A stretch of 64,000 bases of DNA from Sphingobium sp. AS12 (GTDB lineage: Bacteria; Pseudomonadota; Alphaproteobacteria; Sphingomonadales; Sphingomonadaceae). The stretch covers positions 744,001 to 808,000 of the forward strand of contig NZ_JAHRGM010000001.1 of the NCBI RefSeq assembly GCF_019097845.1, read 5' to 3'. Below, piece by piece: positions 52,345-61,006 of this stretch. The notes under the pieces are model-generated. The model made no database searches and had not been told where the DNA came from. It saw nothing but the letters and a program-made list of their open reading frames with translations. The translations under genes and the position numbers were made by a program. Positions within the stretch are counted from its first letter, which is position 1. Each line of letters begins with the position of its first letter.

Positions 52345-52509
52345 TCACGCGGCCTCCGCAAGGCGGCGAATGCTGGCGATCTTAACCAGTCGGCGACCGC
52401 CTACACGGCTAGTCTCAATCCGGCCTTCCTTCATCCAATTGTAGATAGTGGCGCGCGAAACACCGATCGATTTCGCAGCGTCCAGCACAGAGCAGCAGAT
52501 GGGTTCCAT
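52345..52509 (-). CDS. AlpA/excisionase-like helix-turn-helix protein
   Basis: 54 residues: MEPICCSVLDAAKSIGVSRATIYNWMKEGRIETSRVGGRRLVKIASIRRLAEAA. It is the canonical winged-helix pattern of MerR/AlpA-type DNA-binding proteins (DAAKSIGVSRATIYNWMKEGRI..., then GGRRLVKIASIRRL). ATG at 52509 has a GGAG upstream. It is likely the excisionase and/or the activator of the early operon it heads. Confidence 0.85.
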   Translation of the reverse strand: MEPICCSVLDAAKSIGVSRATIYNWMKEGRIETSRVGGRRLVKIASIRRLAEAA

Positions 52510-52631
52510 GTCATTCTCCGTCGTTTGACGGTTCTTGACTAAGTTGGATCACCCATCGCCGTTGAGGGTAGCCCGTTTGGGGCGCGTCCGGCAAGATATC
52601 CGGGAGTTCTACGGTATTCAGTCCGTATAGA

Positions 52632-53306
52632 CTACCAGTCCCGCTCGTCCAACGAGCGCGGCGCCTCTAAGCCATTGACGGCCATGTCTGCAGTGGAAAA
52701 AATATAGTGACTTTTAAGCATCTCACTAATTTCGTCTAAGGCCAACTCGCGTGCATCTTCATCGTCGCTATTCATTTCCTCAATAAGTTCAGGAAAAATC
52801 GGAGTAACCGCGCTATCTAAGTTAAGCCATCCATCGCCGCGTTCGATAAGTGAACAAAATTCTTTATAAAACGGGATAGCGTACTTTCGCATTGCTTCAA
52901 ATCCCAACTTGAATTTCTTGCCAGCAACTAAAATTGCCTCATCGCCAGTAATGCCGTTCTTCCTAGCCTCGAAAACGGCCTCTCCCGCGTCAAACCACCT
53001 GTATCGATCGTTTACGGCTCGCCTCATTTTCGCAGCCGGAAATCCCTCAGCGACCAGCCTCGGCTTGGGGATGCCATCTGAGTTATATTCGGTCGATCGG
53101 TATCCCGAACGCCCACGTCCGATCGCGCTTGCCAACTCAACACGAACTTCTCGGTCAATTTCCGCATCTGAGAGTAATAGCTGGCAAATAGCGTCGACAA
53201 ACATGCCGCCGTCTTGGAAGGCAGAGCCGTTCAAAGCGTCCAGCGCCCTCCAGTTCATAGAGCTTGGGTCGTCCGTGCGCGGATAATCATCGCCATAAAC
53301 GCTCAT
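52632..53306 (-). CDS. Unknown protein next to the integrase, AT-richer than its surroundings
   Basis: 224 residues. No family recognised. It has a helical look (MFVDAICQLLLSDAEIDREVRVELASAIGRG; YNSDGIPKPRLVAEGFPAAKMRRAVNDRYRW; WLNLDSAVTPIFPELIEEMNSDDEDARELALDEISEMLKSHYIF) with an acidic C-terminus. It overlaps the integrase by 4 bases and shows clearly more A/T in its second half than other genes of the element. That suggests separate acquisition; the place between integrase and regulators is one where phages often carry anti-phage or lysogenic-conversion genes. Confidence 0.7.
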   Translation of the reverse strand: MSVYGDDYPRTDDPSSMNWRALDALNGSAFQDGGMFVDAICQLLLSDAEIDREVRVELASAIGRGRSGYRSTEYNSDGIPKPRLVAEGFPAAKMRRAVNDRYRWFDAGEAVFEARKNGITGDEAILVAGKKFKLGFEAMRKYAIPFYKEFCSLIERGDGWLNLDSAVTPIFPELIEEMNSDDEDARELALDEISEMLKSHYIFSTADMAVNGLEAPRSLDERDW

Positions 53307-54514
53307 CCTACCACCATCCGCACGACATTGCTGCCGCCTTCACAATAATTCGCCCATGCGGCCATCATTTCGCGCCGCTTCGCTAGCAGCGATCCGCGCC
53401 GATATGCTGCCTCGACCTTATTCTTGATCACGTGCGCCAAGGCTGCCTCAGCGACATCGCTCGGAAAGCTGGTCTCTTCCGAAACCCAATCGCGGAATGC
53501 CGAACGCATACCATGGACAGTCCCGCTCTCGCGCGAGATTCCAGCATCGCGCAGGGCCTTTGCCATGGTCGCATCGCTCATCGCATCGCCCTTGCGTCCA
53601 GGGAACACAATGTCACTTGTGCGCAATTCTTTTGCCCGCTGCACGATTGCCAAAGAACGATCGCTGAGGGGGACAACATGCTCTTTGCCAGCCTTCATGC
53701 GATCGGCCGGAATGATCCAAAGCCTCGCGGTCAGGTCGATTTCATCCCACGTTGCGCCTCTGACTTCGCCCGATCGCGCCGCAGCCAGGATTGCAAATTC
53801 GAGCGCTAGATTGCCGATGGTTTCATTGCTCCGGATCCTGCGCACCAGATCGGCGACCTCGATGTATGGCAGGGCTGCGAAGTTCCCCTTGCTGCCGCGC
53901 TGCGGCCCCAAGCCAAGCCCTACCGCGCCATTCGATACCTGAGTATCGCGGTATTCCCTCGCATGTGCCCAATCGAGGATTGCCATGATGCGCTGGCGGA
54001 CGCGGCGCGCGGTTTCTGGCCGTTTCTGCCAAACATCTGCGACAGCCTCTACAACCTGGTTCACGCCGATCTTATCGACGGGCAAATGCCCCAACTTGGG
54101 ATAGGCGTATGTCTCCAGCGTGTTTTTCCACTGATCGACATGCTTGCCATTGCTCCAGACCACTTTGCGTTCCGCGTGAACGATCTCAGCAGCTTCTTTG
54201 AAGGTGGGCACCTTGCGTATAGCGCGGCGGCGCTCCGCACGTGTAAGGATGGGCATCCCGTCGCGGCCAGCCTTGCGTAGCGCTCGCGCTTTTTCGCGCG
54301 CCTCAGCAAGTGTCAGGTCAGCAAAGGGGCCAAGGCCCATGTCACGGCGCTTGCCTTCTCCATCCCGCACGCGGGCAATCCAACTGCGCGCACCCGATGG
54401 ACTGACACAGAGGATCAGGCTTTCGCCCACCGAATGGCGACCCGGCGCGCGCGCCATTGAATTGACTTCGGTAACCGTGGCGGGCTTTGCCCTGCGCTTT
54501 CTCTGTTCGGCCAT
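53303..54514 (-). CDS. int: Tyrosine-type integrase (Arm-DNA-binding, P4-like)
   Basis: 403 residues. The N-terminal arm-binding domain (HSVGESLILCVSPSGARSWIARVRDGEGKRRDMGLGPFADLTLAEAREKA) is of the DUF4102/P4 type, typical for integrases targeting tRNA genes. The core-binding domain follows, then the catalytic domain: ILAAARSGEVRGATWDEID (Arg I), HVVPLSDRS, TVHGMRSAFRDW (H-x-x-R), and LAHVIKNKVEAAYRRG (Tyr). The ATG at 54514 has a GGAG upstream; the longer form is possible. It integrated the element at tRNA-Ser. Confidence 0.94.
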   Translation of the reverse strand: MAEQRKRRAKPATVTEVNSMARAPGRHSVGESLILCVSPSGARSWIARVRDGEGKRRDMGLGPFADLTLAEAREKARALRKAGRDGMPILTRAERRRAIRKVPTFKEAAEIVHAERKVVWSNGKHVDQWKNTLETYAYPKLGHLPVDKIGVNQVVEAVADVWQKRPETARRVRQRIMAILDWAHAREYRDTQVSNGAVGLGLGPQRGSKGNFAALPYIEVADLVRRIRSNETIGNLALEFAILAAARSGEVRGATWDEIDLTARLWIIPADRMKAGKEHVVPLSDRSLAIVQRAKELRTSDIVFPGRKGDAMSDATMAKALRDAGISRESGTVHGMRSAFRDWVSEETSFPSDVAEAALAHVIKNKVEAAYRRGSLLAKRREMMAAWANYCEGGSNVVRMVVG

Positions 54515-54558
54515 GTTTGTCTCCACCACCATGTTCCCCACTCAGGGGGCTAGCTGTG

Positions 54559-54645
54559 GTTAGACACTATTCGACATCGTTCTACAACTGTTCTCTTCAA
54601 ATCGGCTTAAAAGCGTCTGCATTTAGATGCTGTTAGACGCGCTTA
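54559..54645. promoter_or_regulatory. Repeats next to attR (possible integrase arm-type sites)
   Basis: GGTTAGACAC, ATTTAGATGC and TGTTAGACGC share the core TTAGAYG/C and lie within about 90 bases between the integrase start and the attachment repeat. Arm-type sites for the integrase would be expected there. Confidence 0.4.
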
Positions 54646-54662
54646 GTTCGAATCCCGGCAGT

Positions 54663-54679
54663 CACCCCTTCCGCCATTC
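54663..54679. repeat. Right attachment site (attR)
   Basis: The same 17 bases as at 37772-37788. Ten bases TTCGAATCCC of the tRNA T-arm also recur at 54647-54656, but with 6 more bases (GGCAGT) between than in the tRNA. Confidence 0.9.
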
Positions 54680-54681
54680 AC

Positions 54682-55047
54682 TCACCCATAAACCCCAGCC
54701 GATAGCCGCCGGAGGCTGATCTCGCGCTGCCGGGGGGCTTCCACTGTGCGCACCGATGGTTCCGCGATGACCGCCAACGGATCGACCTGGCGGCTCAGCA
54801 ACAGGCCGCAACGCTCCACGCCGCGCCAGATCACCGTGCCACATACTTCCAGATAGTCAGCGATCACGGTGACGCGCGCGCCGATGGGCGAAAGGTAGAA
54901 GCCGGTGACCAGAGCGCCATAGGCAGAGATGTTCTGGATCGTAATCGGCTCGGTGACGCCATCCCATAAAAGCGTCGCGCGGGCATTGGCCACGAAGCGG
55001 CTTTCGCGGCGACGCTCGACTTGGGGGCGATAATGGATGCTGTGCAT
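54682..55047 (-). CDS. PilZ-domain protein
   Basis: 121 residues. PilZ consensus elements are RRRESRFVANARATLLWDG (RxxxR c-di-GMP-binding arginines) and QNISAYGALVTGFYLSPIGARVTVIADYLEVCGTVIWRGVERCGLLL (D/NxSxxG, here NISAYG). It binds cyclic di-GMP and transmits it to partners. ATG 55047 with GGGAG upstream. It lies 3 bases past attR, so it is the first chromosomal gene right of the element. Confidence 0.85.
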   Translation of the reverse strand: MHSIHYRPQVERRRESRFVANARATLLWDGVTEPITIQNISAYGALVTGFYLSPIGARVTVIADYLEVCGTVIWRGVERCGLLLSRQVDPLAVIAEPSVRTVEAPRQREISLRRLSAGVYG

Positions 55048-55170
55048 GACTGTCTCCCGGTTTCCCCCCAGGATCAGATGCAACTTACTCGCAGCAACCT
55101 TGCAGAAGCGATAAGCGGGCTGGTTAACCGGGGGGCAGGGACGACCTAGTTGGCCCACCCCGTCCGGTGA

Positions 55171-57897
55171 TCAGGCCAGCGCGCCGTGGCAATGCTTGTA
55201 TTTCTGCCCCGATCCGCAGGGGCAGAGCGCGTTGCGGCTGATGTCGAGATTGGCGAACTCGCCAGCAGGCGCCAACGGCGCGCGCGGGATCGTCGTCGTA
55301 ACTCCGCCGAAAGTCCCTGCGTCAAAATCGGCGCTGTTATCGTCCCCGGAGAAGGGATCGATATGGGTCGTGATGAAATCGGGCAGCACCGGCAGGTCGA
55401 ATTCCGGCATCGGTGCGTCCATGCGAAACTGCACGCGGGCGATCGACCCCGTCACATCCTCGCGGATATTTTCCAGCATCCGCTCGAACAGGGCAAAGGC
55501 TTCCTGCTTATATTCGTTGATCGGCGTCTTTTGCGCATAGGCGCGCAGATGCACGACCTGCCGCAGGGCGTCGAGCGTCGAAAGATGCTCCTTCCAGTGA
55601 TGGTCCAGGCTCTGGAGCAGGATGGATTTTTCGATCATGTGCCAGTCAGCCGCATCGACCTCCTTGACCTTATCCTCGACCGCGGCATTGGCCAGCGTGG
55701 TCAGCCGCTCCTCGATCATCTCAGGATCGACCGCATCCTCGGTCAGCCAGCCGTCGAAATCGGGTTCAAGCCCCAATATCTCGGACGTCCGCGCCTTGAG
55801 CTTGGCGATATCCCATTGTTCGGGATAGGTGCCGGGCGGGCAGGCGCTGCCGACAATGTCGTTCACCGTTTCATGGCGCATGTCGGTCACGACGTCATCG
55901 ACCGTGTCGGCATCCATGATGTCGGAGCGCTGCTCGTAGATCACCTTGCGCTGGTCGTTCATCACGTCATCATATTCGACGACTTGCTTGCGAATGTCGT
56001 AGTTGCGCGCCTCGACCTTCTTCTGCGCGGTCTCGATCGCCTTGCTTAGCCATTTGGACGGGGGCAGCGCCTCGCCATCTTCCAGGTTGGACCGGATCAT
56101 CTTGGCGAACATCGTGTCCGGGCCAAAGATGCGCATCAGATCATCGTCAAGGCTGAGGTAGAAGCGCGACAGGCCCGGATCGCCCTGACGGCCCGAACGG
56201 CCGCGCAGCTGATTGTCGATACGGCGGCTTTCATGACGCTCGGTCGCCAGCACGAACAGGCCGCCCGCCGCCAGCACTTCGGCCTTTTCGGCCGCAATCT
56301 CCGCCTTGATCGCCTCGATCGCCGCGTCACGCTCCGGTCCTTCGGGCATATCACGCAGCTCATCCTCGACCCGCAATTCCAGATTGCCGCCCAGCTGAAT
56401 GTCGGTGCCACGCCCGGCCATGTTGGTGGCGATCGTCACCACGCCTTTGCGCCCGGCCTGCGCCACGATATGCGCCTCGCTCTCATGGAAGCGCGCGTTC
56501 AGCACCGCGTGCGGCACGCCTTCCTGATTAAGGAATTCGGACAGCATTTCGGACTTTTCGATCGACACCGTGCCGACGAGGACCGGCTGGCCCTTTTCGG
56601 CATGTTCCTTGATCGTGCGGGCAATGCCGCGAAACTTGTCCTCGATATTCTTGTAGAAACTGTCCTGCTCGTCGATCCGCTGCACCGGCTTGTTGGTGGG
56701 GATGGTGACGACGTTCATCTTGTAGATTTCGTAAAATTCGGTCGCTTCGGTCGAAGCGGTGCCGGTCATGCCCGAAATCTTGGGATACATACGAAAATAA
56801 TTCTGGAAGGTGACCGAGGCGAGAGTCTGGTTTTCCGGCTCGATCTGGACGCCTTCCTTGGCCTCCACCGCCTGATGCAGGCCGTCCGACCAGCGGCGTC
56901 CGTCCATCATGCGGCCGGTAAATTCGTCGATGATGACGACCTTGCCGTCCTTGACGATATAGTCGATGTCGCGACGGAACATCACGACCGCGCGCAGCGC
57001 CTGGTTCACATGATGGACGACCTGCGTATTCTCGAAATCATAGAGGTTGCTGCCCTGTAGCAGCCCCGCATCCTCCAGCAGCCGCTCGATCTTTTCCGTG
57101 CCATCCTCGGTCAGGGTGACGGAGCGCTGCTTTTCGTCCTTCTCATAATCGCTTTCGGTAATCTGCTTCACGATGGCGTCGACCGCGACATAAAGCTCCG
57201 ACTTGTCGTCGGTCGGCCCGGAAATGATCAGCGGCGTGCGCGCCTCGTCGATCAGGATCGAGTCCACCTCGTCGACGATGGCATAGTTGAAAGGCCGCTG
57301 GACCATCGACGCGCGGTCATATTTCATATTGTCGCGCAGATAGTCGAAACCCAGCTCGTTGTTCGTCGCATAGGTGATGTCGGCGGCATAGGCAGCGCGG
57401 CGCTGGTCCTCGCTGATGTTCGGCACGATGACGCCGGTGGTCAGGCCCAGGAAACGATAGACCTGGCCCATCCATTCGCAGTCGCGGCTGGCCAGATAGT
57501 CGTTCACCGTGACGACATGGACGCCCTTGCCCTCCAGCGCGTTGAGGTAGGTCGCCAGCGTCGCCACCAGCGTCTTGCCCTCACCCGTGCGCATTTCGGC
57601 GATTTCGCCACGATGCAGGACGATGCCGCCCACCATCTGCACGTCGAAATGGCGCATCCCCAGCACCCGCATGGCCGCTTCGCGCACCGTGGCAAAGGCT
57701 TCGGGCAGCAGGTCGTCCAGCGTCTCGCCAGCGGCCAGCCGTTCGCGGAACCGCACCGTCTGCGCCGCCAGATCCTCGTCGCTCAACGCCTGGATCGCAG
57801 GTTCGAACGACGCGATCTTGTCGACGATCTTGCCCAGCGACTTCACATAGCGTTCGTTGGACGATCCGAAGATGGACTTGGCGAGGGCGCCGAACAT
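55171..57897 (-). CDS. secA: Preprotein translocase ATPase SecA
   Basis: 908 residues. Walker A in [18 protein letters not shown]-like [49 protein letters not shown] and the C-terminal zinc finger [14 protein letters not shown]. It drives export through SecYEG. Start ATG 57897; an ATG further upstream (57954) adds 19 residues without family support. Confidence 0.97.
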   Translation of the reverse strand: MFGALAKSIFGSSNERYVKSLGKIVDKIASFEPAIQALSDEDLAAQTVRFRERLAAGETLDDLLPEAFATVREAAMRVLGMRHFDVQMVGGIVLHRGEIAEMRTGEGKTLVATLATYLNALEGKGVHVVTVNDYLASRDCEWMGQVYRFLGLTTGVIVPNISEDQRRAAYAADITYATNNELGFDYLRDNMKYDRASMVQRPFNYAIVDEVDSILIDEARTPLIISGPTDDKSELYVAVDAIVKQITESDYEKDEKQRSVTLTEDGTEKIERLLEDAGLLQGSNLYDFENTQVVHHVNQALRAVVMFRRDIDYIVKDGKVVIIDEFTGRMMDGRRWSDGLHQAVEAKEGVQIEPENQTLASVTFQNYFRMYPKISGMTGTASTEATEFYEIYKMNVVTIPTNKPVQRIDEQDSFYKNIEDKFRGIARTIKEHAEKGQPVLVGTVSIEKSEMLSEFLNQEGVPHAVLNARFHESEAHIVAQAGRKGVVTIATNMAGRGTDIQLGGNLELRVEDELRDMPEGPERDAAIEAIKAEIAAEKAEVLAAGGLFVLATERHESRRIDNQLRGRSGRQGDPGLSRFYLSLDDDLMRIFGPDTMFAKMIRSNLEDGEALPPSKWLSKAIETAQKKVEARNYDIRKQVVEYDDVMNDQRKVIYEQRSDIMDADTVDDVVTDMRHETVNDIVGSACPPGTYPEQWDIAKLKARTSEILGLEPDFDGWLTEDAVDPEMIEERLTTLANAAVEDKVKEVDAADWHMIEKSILLQSLDHHWKEHLSTLDALRQVVHLRAYAQKTPINEYKQEAFALFERMLENIREDVTGSIARVQFRMDAPMPEFDLPVLPDFITTHIDPFSGDDNSADFDAGTFGGVTTTIPRAPLAPAGEFANLDISRNALCPCGSGQKYKHCHGALA

Positions 57898-58038
57898 GCA
57901 ATTTCCTGACACAATAGGGAAGCGCGCCCCGGACAAGGGACCACGCGCAGACATGCGCGGCGATTTAGGGAGCGCTCAGCCGATAGTCAATCGAGCGGTG
58001 CAGACGCTTTCAGCCCTCGCCTTCTCTGTAACATGCGA

Positions 58039-58515
58039 TCATGACGGCATCCGCCACGTTATCCGGCCATTATATGAGTCGGGTATCGCAGTGCCGGATG
58101 CATTGCGGGCGGGCTTGAACCGCGCGCGTTTGCTCAGCAGCCGACAAGTCGCCTCATCCAGAACGGCATGGCCCGACGATGCTGTGACAATGCATTGTTC
58201 CACTTCCCCGGACGAGCTTATAGTCAGGCGGAAGCCTGCTGTCCCCTGCCATGCATTGCGCTGGGCTTCCATGGGATAATCAGAATCGCTCAGCCACGTG
58301 CCAGGACTGGACCTTGGCGCAGCGCGATCAGATGAGGCAGACGTCGAGGAAGAGGCGGTCCGCTGCCCCGGCGGTTCCGACGCAGGCTTAACAGGTCCGG
58401 CTTCCGGCAACGGCGGCAGATCAACGTCGAATTGTTGCTGCCAGATCGATACGGCAGCAGCCAGCAGCGCCATCACGCCTACCGCTACTATCAATTCCCT
58501 GATCCGTTGGTTCAT
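58039..58515 (-). CDS. Membrane-anchored TonB C-terminal domain protein
   Basis: 158 residues. One N-terminal helix (ELIVAVGVMALLAAAVSIW), a Ser/Pro-rich linker and the TonB-C domain: GTWLSDSDYPMEAQRNAWQGTAGFRLTISSSGEVEQCIVTASSGHAVLDEATCRLLSKRARF. It has only a short proline region and no ExbB/D genes nearby. ATG 58536 is an alternative start. Very similar in its C-terminal half to the element gene at 40243-41079. Confidence 0.8.
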   Translation of the reverse strand: MNQRIRELIVAVGVMALLAAAVSIWQQQFDVDLPPLPEAGPVKPASEPPGQRTASSSTSASSDRAAPRSSPGTWLSDSDYPMEAQRNAWQGTAGFRLTISSSGEVEQCIVTASSGHAVLDEATCRLLSKRARFKPARNASGTAIPDSYNGRITWRMPS

Positions 58516-58589
58516 ATGTCTGCCCAGTTCCCCCATTGTCCCCGGCGAACCAGATTGACGTCTATGGGGATTTCCATCATTCCGCGCCC

Positions 58590-59816
58590 ATGAGCAAGCC
58601 CTCCCCCCTCGCCCCCGCCGCCTTCCCGGTCCTGCCCTCGATTGCCGGCGTGACCCTCCGCCGCGCGCGCGCCGGATATAAGGCGTGGGAGCGGTGCGAC
58701 CTTACCTATGTCGAACTCGATGTCGTCACAGCGGTCGCTGGCGTGACTACGCAGAGCAAATGCCCCTCCCCCGAAGTCGAATGGTGCCGCGACGCCGTTC
58801 CGCTGGGATCGGCGCGGGCACTGGTGGTCAATGCGGGCAATGCCAACGCCTTTACCGGCCATCGTGGCCGCGCGGCGGTGGAGGCGATCGCAGCCAAGGT
58901 CGCCAATCACCTTGACTGCCTGCCGTCGGACATTTTCATCTCCTCGACCGGGGTGATCGGTGTGCCGCTGCCGATCGACAAGGCCGAAGCTGGCCTTGAA
59001 GCCGCGTTTGCCGCAGCGCCCTGTAGCTGGGAGGATGCCGCCAACAGCATCGGCACGACCGACACTTTCGCCAAGGGAGCGCATGTCTCCGCGATGATCG
59101 GCGCGACGCGGGTCGATCTGGTCGGCATCATCAAGGGATCGGGCATGATCGCGCCGGACATGGCGACGATGCTGGGCTATATCTTCACTGATGCCGCGAT
59201 CGATCCTGCGCTGCTGCAATCCATGCTGTCGTCCGCCAACAAGCGGACATTCTCCTGCATCACGGTCGATAGCGACACCTCCACCAGCGACACGGTGCTG
59301 GCCTTCGCGACCGGCAAGGCGGGCAATGCGCCGCTCAATAGCATGGACGATGCCGGCGCGGATGCCTTTGCCGCTGCGCTGGCGGACCTCTGCCGCCAAC
59401 TCGCCCATCTGGTCGTGCGCGATGGGGAAGGCGCGACTAAGTTCGTGGAGATCAGCGTCGAAGGCGCGACCAGCGACGAGAGTGCGCATCGCATCGCCCT
59501 GTCGATCGCCAATTCGCCCCTGGTCAAGACCGCCATCGCGGGCGAGGACGCCAATTGGGGCCGAGTCGTGGCCGCCATCGGCAAGGCGGGCGAACCGGCT
59601 GATCGCGACCTGCTATCGATCCGCTTCGGCGCGACCCAGGTGGCGACTGGCGGTCTGGCGGTCGAAGGCTATGACGAAGCCCCCGTTGCCGCCCATCTTA
59701 AAGGCCAGGACATCGTCATCGGCGTCGATCTGGGCCTGGGCGAAGGGCGCGCGACCGTGTGGACCTGCGACCTCACCCACGGCTATATCTCGATCAACGC
59801 GGACTATCGCAGTTGA
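58590..59816 (+). CDS. argJ: Bifunctional glutamate N-acetyltransferase/amino-acid acetyltransferase
   Basis: 408 residues. It self-cleaves before the nucleophile in GSGMIAPDMATMLGY (Thr193), giving two chains. VVNAGNANAFTGHRG, STGVIGVPLP and FSCITVDSDTSTSDT are family blocks. It makes N-acetylglutamate and recycles the acetyl group in arginine synthesis. ATG 58590; longer starts add unmatched residues. Confidence 0.95.
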   Translation: MSKPSPLAPAAFPVLPSIAGVTLRRARAGYKAWERCDLTYVELDVVTAVAGVTTQSKCPSPEVEWCRDAVPLGSARALVVNAGNANAFTGHRGRAAVEAIAAKVANHLDCLPSDIFISSTGVIGVPLPIDKAEAGLEAAFAAAPCSWEDAANSIGTTDTFAKGAHVSAMIGATRVDLVGIIKGSGMIAPDMATMLGYIFTDAAIDPALLQSMLSSANKRTFSCITVDSDTSTSDTVLAFATGKAGNAPLNSMDDAGADAFAAALADLCRQLAHLVVRDGEGATKFVEISVEGATSDESAHRIALSIANSPLVKTAIAGEDANWGRVVAAIGKAGEPADRDLLSIRFGATQVATGGLAVEGYDEAPVAAHLKGQDIVIGVDLGLGEGRATVWTCDLTHGYISINADYRS

Positions 59817-60613
59817 TGCTGGCCCTGCACGCCCCGGTCGTCGCGCTGATGCGGGACGTCGCCCGCGACATCGTGATGCCGCGCTACCAGAATCTGGCCA
59901 GTAGCGAGATCAGTGCCAAGGCGGATGCCGACGATCTGGTCACCATCGCCGACAAGGAAAGCGAAATCAGGCTGGCCGAAGGACTGGCCGCGATCCTGCC
60001 CGAAGCTGGTATCATCGGCGAGGAAGCCTGCGCAGCCGATCCGTCGATACTGGATCGCGCGGGCGACGGCCTCAACTGGATCATCGACCCGATCGACGGC
60101 ACCGGCAATTTCGCCGCTGGCAGGCCGCCCTTCGGCATCATGATCGCGCTGGCGGACGCCGGGACGACGCTGGCAGGCTGGATTCTCGATCCGATCAGCG
60201 GGCGGCTGTGCCACGCCATGTTGGGCGGTGGCAGTCACATCAATGATGAACGGGTAGAGGCGTGCGAAAGCGGCGGCGACCTGCCGATCGCGGCACTGGC
60301 GGTCTATTTCATGAGCGCAGAAGAACGCGCAGACATTGCCCACCGATCGCAGGGCAGGTTCGCGCTGGTCGATATTCCCCGCTGTGCCGCCGAACAATAT
60401 CCCCGGCTAGTGCTGGGTCAGAATGACGTGTCGGTATTCGCGCGCACCCTGCCCTGGGATCATGCGGCAGGCACATTATTCCTGAACGAAGCAGGCGGCT
60501 GCTGCCAGCGGCTCGACGGCACGCCCTATGTCGTGGGCGACACGCGCCGCGGCCTGCTCGGCGCATCCTCGCCGCGCCTGTGGGACAGGGCGGCGGAGAT
60601 ATTGTTTCGCTGA
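59816..60613 (+). CDS. Inositol monophosphatase-family phosphatase
   Basis: 265 residues with metal-binding motifs GEEACAADPS, WIIDPIDGTGNFAAGRPPFGIMIAL (D-P-I-D-G-T), and C-terminal LPWDHAAGTLFLNEAGGCCQR (W-D-x-A-A-G). The start overlaps the argJ stop by 1 base. Closest relatives in function include histidinol-phosphatase (HisN-like) and 3'(2'),5'-bisphosphate nucleotidase; the true substrate is unknown. The arginine-gene neighbour alone does not decide it. Confidence 0.85.
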   Translation: MLALHAPVVALMRDVARDIVMPRYQNLASSEISAKADADDLVTIADKESEIRLAEGLAAILPEAGIIGEEACAADPSILDRAGDGLNWIIDPIDGTGNFAAGRPPFGIMIALADAGTTLAGWILDPISGRLCHAMLGGGSHINDERVEACESGGDLPIAALAVYFMSAEERADIAHRSQGRFALVDIPRCAAEQYPRLVLGQNDVSVFARTLPWDHAAGTLFLNEAGGCCQRLDGTPYVVGDTRRGLLGASSPRLWDRAAEILFR

Positions 60614-60656
60614 TGATCCAGGCTTCATATCCATAATGAAGCCCGGAACGGCCAGA

Positions 60657-60977
60657 TCAGAGAACGCTCTCGATCCAGCTCTTGAGCGCGCTCTTGGGTG
60701 CTGCGCCGACCTTCGTGGCGGCTGGTTCGCCATTTTTGAACAGGATCATCGTCGGAATGCCGCGCACGCCATATTGACCGGGCGCGTCGGGATTTTCGTC
60801 GATATTGACCTTGGCGATCGTTACCTTCTCACCCAGTTCGTCGGAGATTTCCTCCAGTGCCGGGCCGATCATCTTGCACGGGCCGCACCATTCGGCCCAG
60901 AAATCGACGAGCACGGGCTTGTCGGAATCGATCACGTCAGCCTTGAAGCTGCTGTCGGTAACTGCCTTGGTGGCCAT
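60657..60977 (-). CDS. trxA: Thioredoxin
   Basis: 106 residues with WCGPC (Cys31 and Cys34), [37 protein letters not shown] (cis-Pro) and a typical end. Reduces ribonucleotide reductase and other proteins in the cytosol. It lies 29 bases downstream of addA in the same direction. Confidence 0.97.
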   Translation of the reverse strand: MATKAVTDSSFKADVIDSDKPVLVDFWAEWCGPCKMIGPALEEISDELGEKVTIAKVNIDENPDAPGQYGVRGIPTMILFKNGEPAATKVGAAPKSALKSWIESVL

Positions 60978-61006
60978 GTTGAAGTCTCCTTGTCTTGAGG
61001 CGCTAT

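Larger units (their letters stand above)
37772..54679. mobile_element. Integrative element in tRNA-Ser: reduced prophage or satellite-like element (about 16.9 kb)
   Basis: Bounded by a 17-bp direct repeat. The left copy overlaps the 3' end of tRNA-Ser and the right copy is 149 bases past the integrase start. Coding content, read leftward from the right: integrase, unknown AT-richer gene, AlpA-like regulator, five micro-genes, primase-helicase, KG-repeat pair, HTH, DUF2213, coiled-coil protein, two tail chaperones, HK97-gp10, tape measure and an Ntn-like protein. Divergent to these are an RHH regulator and a TonB-C gene; the leftmost part holds small genes. No terminase large subunit, portal, capsid, major tail, tail fibre or lysis gene is visible. 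Reading frames look intact and start/stop overlaps are frequent. Status (active, satellite, dead) is undecided. Confidence 0.9.
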
